From the NCBI GenBank assembly GCA_014529385.2, contig CM043962.1, forward strand, positions 92,263,680-92,327,679: DNA of 64,000 nt. The letters are read 5' to 3'. The translations under genes were made by a program, and so were the position numbers. The notes beneath the pieces are model-generated. The model was not told the DNA's origin. It did not search any database and saw nothing but the letters and a program-made list of their open reading frames with translations. Shown piece by piece: positions 58,168 through 64,000 of this stretch (position 1 is the first letter of the stretch; each line of letters begins with the position of its first letter). The DNA comes from Adiantum capillus-veneris. Lineage: Eukaryota; Streptophyta; Polypodiopsida; Polypodiales; Pteridaceae.

Positions 58168-61100
58168 TCATGTGTATGAGAGTAAGCCCAAAGCTTTTTG
58201 GAAAGCTTCAAACTTTTCTCGTGATAACGCCTTCGTAAATAGATCTGCAATGTTATCCTGTGTAGGACAGTAAGTTAGTGTGATCTCCTCTGCATGTAGC
58301 CTTTCCCTGACATGGTGGTAGTGAACCTCTATGTGCTTTGTTCTTGCATGAAATACTGGATTCCTTGCAACTGCCATAGCACTCTGACTGTCAGTGAAAA
58401 TGGTAGTGGGTGCCTGTTGATACTCACAAAGATCTGCCAATAACCTGCGTTTCCATACACAATCAACTATTGCTGTGAAAGCTGCCCTGTACTCAGCTTC
58501 ACAAGTTGATGTAGCCACTGTGGGTTGCTTCTTGCTTAGCCAAGATATACATGCATTTCCCAAGAAAAAACAATTGCCACTTGTGGAATGTCGTGTGTCA
58601 AAATCACCAGCCCAATCTGAATCGCTATAACCAAGAAGCTGCATAGAACTGTGCTTTCCATACATATCCCCCCTTGGAAAGAACATGGCAAGATTAGGGG
58701 TACCTGAAAGGTAACGAAGTATGCGTTCACAGCCTGCCAATGATGCATACCTGGGCTGTGCATAAATCTGCTTGCTTGTGAAACCCCAAATTGAATGTCT
58801 GGACGAGTGTTGCCTGCCAAATATATCAAGCAACCAACCGCTGCTGCATAAGTATGTACATCAAAAGGTTCTCCAGCATCGTGCATGCTCAACTTTGATC
58901 CAGTTTCTACGGGTGTAGAGATTGGTTTACAATTTTGCATACCAAACTTGTCCAAAATTTTATGCAAATATTTTGCCTGCAACATGTATATGCCATCCTC
59001 TGATTGCACAAACTGAATACCCAAGTAATAATGTAGCAAACCAAGATCAGACATCTCAAAGGTTTTTCTCAAAGCATCTTTAAACGCTTCAATTTCATCT
59101 GCACTATTGCCTGTAAGAAGCATATCATCCACATAAAGTGTTAGCATAATGAGAACTCCATCTCTCTTTTTGACATACAAAGTACTTTCTGTTGGACTAT
59201 TCTGAAATCCCTGGCCAATCAAATAAGTATGTATCTTCTCATACCATGCTCTTGGAGCCTGTTTGAGACCATACAAAGCTTTACGCAATCTACATACCTT
59301 TTGCTCTTGACCTTTTACAACAAAACCACTTGGTTGACTTACATAAACTTCTTCCTGCAAATCACCATGCAAAAAAGCAGTTTTGATATCCAACTGATGC
59401 ACTTTCCAACCATGATGAGCAGCAATTGCAACTAGTGATCTAACTGTGGACGCACGAGAAGTAGGAGCAAAGGTTTCATCATAATCTATGCCTTTCTGTT
59501 GCGCATAGCCTTTTGCCACAAGCCTTGCTTTGTACCTGTCAACAGTACCATCTGGTTTCCTTTTTACCTTAAAAACCCACTTTGTACCAATAGGCTTTTT
59601 ACCTATAGGCAAGTCCACTAGATCCCATGTATGATTCTTATGAATAGAATCAATTTCTTGCTGCATAGCATCTTTCCACTGAACACACTCTAAAGCTTGT
59701 TCAAATGAATCAGGCTCATCTGCATCACAAAGAGTGCTAAAGCAAGCCAAATCTACTTGCTCTCTGCCAAAAGTAGTACCAGCACGTGTTTTTCGTGGCA
59801 ACGGTGCATCCAACTTGCTATGCTGCAAAGTTTTCTGAACCCATTTAGGCAAGGTTCTTTCTTCCCTGAGAACTTCTTGCTCTTCACGCACAATTTCCTC
59901 TACATCATGAGGTGTCACATGCTGATCAAAAGATTGATCAAGATTATCAACCTGTTGTGATTCTTGATTCTCCACAAAAGAAAGAAGCAAACCTTCAAAT
60001 ACATCATGTGTCTGCATATGCGCTACATCAAAAGCAACCATAGGTTGGGCAATAGTTTCTGCAAAAATTACATCACGACTTTCAAAAATCTTGTTTGTAG
60101 CAGGATTGTAAAGTCTATAACCTTTACTTCCACTACTGTACCCCACAAATATACATTTGATTGCCTTATCATCAAGCTTCCCACGTAACTGCTGAGGGAT
60201 GTGAGCATAAGCAAGACAACCAAAAACACGAAGATAACTGACTGAAGGTTTTCTGTCATACCAAGCTTCATATGGAGTAATGGTCTTCAAGGCACGAGTA
60301 GGACACCTGTTCAAAACATGTGCTGCACAAGCAACTGCCTCCATCCATAGCTTATGAGGCAAACTCTTAGCCTTGAGCATACATCTAGCCGTCTCCATTA
60401 AAGACCTGTTCTTCCTTTCTGCAACACCATTCTGTTGTGGTGTGTATGGCATAGTGCATTGGTGTTTAATGCCTTTCTTTCCCAAAAAATCCTTAAATGC
60501 ATCTGACATGTATTCACCTCCTCGATCGGTACGAAGAGTCTGTACTTTGCAACCTGTTTCATTTTCAACCATGGCGACATAATGTTGAAAAACTGCAAAC
60601 ACATTTGACTTTGCTTTGAGTGGATACACCCAACAAAACCTGGAAAAATCATCAATGAAGGTCACAAAATAAAGGCTGTTTCCTATAGATGGCGTCCTCA
60701 TAGGACCACATACATCACTGTGTACAAGCTGCAACTTTCGTGTCGCTCTAACTGAACCATCCTGCGAAAATGCAAATCTGTGCATCTTTCCAAGAACGCA
60801 ACCTTCACATACATGTCTTGGTGGCATCTCCAATAAAGACAAATCATGCACCATATTATGACGTTGTAAAGTCATCAAACTGCCATAACTAACATGCCCG
60901 AATCTAGCATGCCACAACTCAGCATCCTGCATTGCCTGAGTCTTTGTTTCTGCAATACATACCTGAATCTGCTTTTCATAACGATCTAGCACAAATAGTC
61001 CATTTTTCAGCGTACCTGTAGTAATAAGAGAATAACCATTCTCTCGATCTCGTACAACACATCTGTCATCCTCAAAAATGACCCAAAGACCATTTTTTGC

Positions 61101-62348
61101 AAGAGAGGATACAGACAACAAATTTTTCTTGATCCCTGGAACATATAAGACATCTGGCAAGCATAAATCTGAACCATCTGAAATGGTAATCAAAATCTTA
61201 CCAACGCCTTTGATTGGATAAGAAGCATTATTTGCACAAGTCACCTTCTTTCCTGCTGGAGCTGCATCCAATGAACAAAACAAATCCTTCCTTGAAGTAA
61301 TATGCCTGGATGCACCACTATCAAAGTACCAAATCATTTGTGTCTTGTCAACACTGTAAGCAGAAAAATCTGAACATACTACGAAAGCATAAGAATCCTG
61401 CACAAAGTTTGCAGACTCTTCTTTAGCTGTAAAAGAATCACCAGAAGCTGAAACAACCAAACTTGACTCTTTCTTCTTTTCTTTAGAAATTCGCTTTTTA
61501 CACTCACTAATGTAGTGACCAGGTTTCTTGCAGTAGTGACATTTACCTTTCTTCTTGGACTTGTTAGAATCACCTTTAGACTTCTCTGAAGATTGTCCTG
61601 CACTAGACTTGGAGTAATGAGCACTCTCTTTACCGTTGTTTTTGTTATGTACAACAAGAGCATGATCCATACCATCCACCTGTAAAGACTTGTTCTTACG
61701 TGATTGATCCTCCTGCAATAACAAAGCCACTAACTCTTCAAAATGAAGAGGCTCAGGATTAGCTCGCAAAGACAGAGTCAAAGAAGTCTGAAAAGTCAAA
61801 TAAGATGGTGGTAGTGAATTGAGTGTTTTGGAAACCAAGTCCTTCTCTGGAATCACTTCATCAATGCTAAGAAATTGCTCTTTAAGATCCCTGATTTTTG
61901 TAAGATGCTCGACGATATCTTCACCTTCGTCCATCTGTATTTTGTCAAGTTGTTTCTTCAAAAACTCTATTCTGGAAGCGTTTCTTCCTCCAAACATAGC
62001 TTGCAGAGTGTTCCAAGCATCCTCAGAAGTTCTGCAAGATCTGATATGTGGTGTGATTGTCCTCTTTATGGTTAAGGCAATCACAGCCATAGCCTGTGCA
62101 TCTTTAGTATCCCATCTCTTTTGCTCTGGAGTGACTTGTGAGGGTCCTGCACCAACAGCTGCACCACGACCAGGCGTGGCAGGTGCAATGCTACCTGGAC
62201 GAACTTCATCTCCAGATACATAATCCCACAATCCTTTACCAACCAAAACATTTTTGGCCATAAAAGACCAAAGAGAATAGTTGGTACCATCCAATTTGTC
62301 TTCGGATGTAAACGCACCAAAAATCTCTTTCTCCGTAGATTGAGCCAT
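58168..62348 (-). pseudogene. Ty1-copia gag-pol polyprotein, one frameshift
   Basis: Start at the Met of MAQSTEKEIFGAF (62348), in the usual place after the leader. Order from N-terminus: UBN2-type gag; zinc knuckle CHYCKKPGHYISEC (about 61505-61548); protease WYFDSGASRHI (about 61313-61340); pre-integrase WHARFGHVS ... CEGCVLGK; integrase with all three catalytic residues in HSDVCGP, TDRGGEY and GVAERKN; RT with KARLVAKGYAQQKGIDYDETFA-type blocks and an intact YVDDM box (about 59127-59141); RNase H with YSDSDWAGD, CEAEYRA and DSQSA. The protein is in one frame until about 58728, where one base is missing; the remaining 180 or so codons of RNase H (ADLFTKAL near the end) are in the next frame to the stop at 58168. 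Apart from that lesion the catalytic sites look intact. Confidence 0.93.
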
Positions 62349-62747
62349 ACTGTGGATGCACACAAGAGAGCAAAAGAACCTCCAAGAGATTCACAAATCT
62401 CCTCTCCAATGCAAGCAAAACTCTACACAAAATCTCAGCACAAAGCTAAGACAAGCTGCTTCCCAAAAGAACTGTTTACCTGAAGAAAATCTGTCAAAAA
62501 GCACACCCTCTTGATCTAAACGCCTCCGAAAAGTAACTTCTGCTACGCTGCTCAGAACAAAATTCTGAGGGCTCGAACGGCTTCGAAAGGGGGGTAAAAC
62601 CCCAGGTCACCTACTCAGAATACTTCCAAAACGTCGAGGATGCTCCCACGAGCAAATTTTCCGAAAACTGCCTGAAAACTGCGATTGCGCGCGCGGACGC
62701 GAAAACGCAAGTAGAGGCTCTAGAAATCACCTCGATCTGATACCAAT
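62349..62747 (-). other. Leader of the young copia, with primer binding site
   Basis: About 390 bases between primer site and gag start. TTGGTATCAGATCGAGG (minus strand, 62731-62747) is the tRNA-iMet-type site with 10 matching bases. A CpG-rich GCGCGCGGACGCG lies near 62688. Confidence 0.8.
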
Positions 62748-63026
62748 TGTTGAAGATAATGAAACATGAAACAGAAGGAAGACAGCAACTCAGAGTAGGA
62801 AGAAGATGGAAAAGGAGAAGACACAGAGCTTGCGTACGAGATCTCTGTAGTCTCTCTCTCTGTATTAGAATAATAGTGTATATACAAACTCAGAGCTACA
62901 AAGCTTATATGAAACCCTAAGAGATAAGGTGTCCTTTCACACCAGATGTCCAGGGGGAAAAACCCAGTGGGAGAAAAGTGCCCCCGGTGAAGCGCGTATA
63001 CACACTAACACTACTACATGTCTACA
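62748..63026 (-). repeat. 5' LTR of the young copia
   Basis: Partner of 57842-58120 with 9 substitutions and no indel in 279 bp. On the plus strand it is followed by AAAAT. Confidence 0.95.
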
Positions 63027-63781
63027 AAAATGAGCATTCCATAGATTAACATCTCAAATAGCTTTAGAATATGTAATTGCGTTTGCAAAGTTTTTTGCAC
63101 ACTTGTCATAATGGTTGAGCGTGTACAACCCACAAGACAAGGTACCCGATTCCACAAAAGTATCATTTGAAGTAAGACCATGGATAGTGCAATTCTCATC
63201 CACAAACTTTACAACAAGACCAAGTCTTGCTAATGCAAATATATACAATGGATTATTCTTGATCCTAGGTACAAAAAGTACATCAAAAAGTTTAAAGGAA
63301 CTACCATTAGCTATAGTGAGTTCAATCTTTTCAACTCCTTGAACTGGATAAGAGGCATCATTGGCACAAGTAATAGTATACCCATTGGGGACAACACCAA
63401 GAGAAGTGAATAAGTTACAACGATATGTAATGTGCTTTGTAGCACCACTGTCAAAATACTACACATGTGAATCTGCATCAATCATGCATGCATCATGGAT
63501 AGAAGGGTCATATTGACAATATGCACTAAAAGCCCATTCTACATCAACAATAGAATTTGCAAATTCTACAAGGGTTGCATTTGAAGAAGGTTCACTTTCT
63601 TTCTTACGTGCATCTTTAGCCATTGCTTTTTTGAATGATCGTCAAATTTGTCCCATTCATGAACTATGAGCACATCACTTCCAAAATCTCCTAGACAATG
63701 AACTTTTGGAACACATCCTATCCATAATTTTGCCAAAAACAATGGATTTTGCACACATCCATAGTGTTTTATATGTGTCAT
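63027..63781 (-). pseudogene. Older Ty1-copia, 5' half (protease and pre-integrase remnants)
   Basis: LYIFALARLGLVVKFVDENC-type sequence, then CGLYTLNHYDKC (63054-63248) corresponds to the region between protease and integrase of copia. 63300-63470 reads like the protease end (plus-strand complement of a VLYVPGIK-type block and YITCANDASYPV). 63566-63781 has no sure assignment. It continues the element at 55505-57841 across the young insertion. Confidence 0.65.
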
Positions 63782-64000
63782 GTTGGTTCCTTTCCAGATG
63801 TATGTGCCTGGAAATTCAACTCACGCCTCAAACATCGATAACTTGAACTCTAAAACACGAGTCAAAATCAAGTATTGGGAGCTCCTTTTCCTCCTCTTTT
63901 TCACTCACAATCCTCTGTCTAGCTAAAACATGTTGTGGAAACCTGGCTAGATATCTAGCATTCTGACCACTGTGGCCATTGCTACATGTGCCATGCCGAT
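63782..64000. other. Window edge, no feature
   Basis: Probably upstream sequence (gag or leader) of the older copia; nothing recognisable. Confidence 0.3.

Larger units (their letters stand above)
57842..63026 (-). mobile_element. Young Ty1-copia retrotransposon, nearly intact
   Basis: Two 279-bp LTRs (57842-58120 and 62748-63026) differ at 9 positions by my count. AAAAT is duplicated exactly (57837-57841 and 63027-63031). On the minus strand TTGGTATCAGA (primer site, about 62737-62747) and CAGGGGGGATT (polypurine tract, 58121-58131) are in place. One gag-pol frame fills the interior, with a single 1-base deletion. It is nested in an older copia on the same strand. Confidence 0.95.

Overview
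The window is repeat-rich nuclear DNA from a land plant. A seedless vascular plant, most likely a fern, is my best guess. The evidence is one intact plant-type F-box gene (HAWAIIAN SKIRT-like), several nested plant Ty1-copia and Ty3-gypsy elements, tRNA-primed LTR elements, a tRNA-derived SINE, plant-style short introns, and many long (GA)n and (CA)n tracts. Only one host gene is convincing; almost everything else is mobile DNA at different stages of decay.

Layout. 1-5.8 kb: an orphan LTR with an initiator-Met-type primer site, microsatellites and a Harbinger-like MITE. 5816-30800: a Ty3-gypsy element (LTRs 5816-6298 and 30400-30800, PBS at 6301, gag, protease, RT/RNase H, integrase, an extra third ORF, polypurine tract) split near the start of gag by a 15.4-kb insertion. 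30.8-32.6 kb: a SINE with an 11-bp target duplication inside an inverted-repeat element, and a local duplication. 35123-36376: the F-box gene, with a probable 5' leader region upstream. 38348-42527: a minus-strand, pol-less LTR element with 1.14-kb LTRs and a 5-bp target duplication. About 43.3-46.9 kb: a second, older minus-strand LTR element with a copia-like gag remnant. 47-53.5 kb: no supported gene. 53.6-55.5 kb: a decayed LINE fragment. 55.5-64 kb: an old minus-strand Ty1-copia interrupted by a young, nearly intact Ty1-copia (57842-63026, target duplication AAAAT).

The most interesting object is the 15.4-kb insertion at 6456-21872. It has 27-bp terminal inverted repeats (26/27 matching) and is flanked by TA. 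It carries at least six spliced or long reading frames on both strands: a transposase-like gene next to the left end, several unrecognised genes, and one gene that appears to join a histone H3-type fold, an acidic repetitive linker, a Ulp1-like cysteine peptidase and an Arg/Gly-rich tail. Four arrays of 98-146-bp units, each able to form a near-perfect hairpin around a shared core (TACCAAGCGAA / TTCGCTTGGTA), sit between or inside these genes, at least one of them in an intron. Long frames in this element are broken mainly by in-frame stop codons and only rarely by frameshifts.

How the parts fit: the gypsy element inserted into a (CA)n tract; the 15.4-kb element later inserted into its gag. 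On the right, a copia element inserted into an older copia. All matches to families are by eye from motifs; no database was searched.
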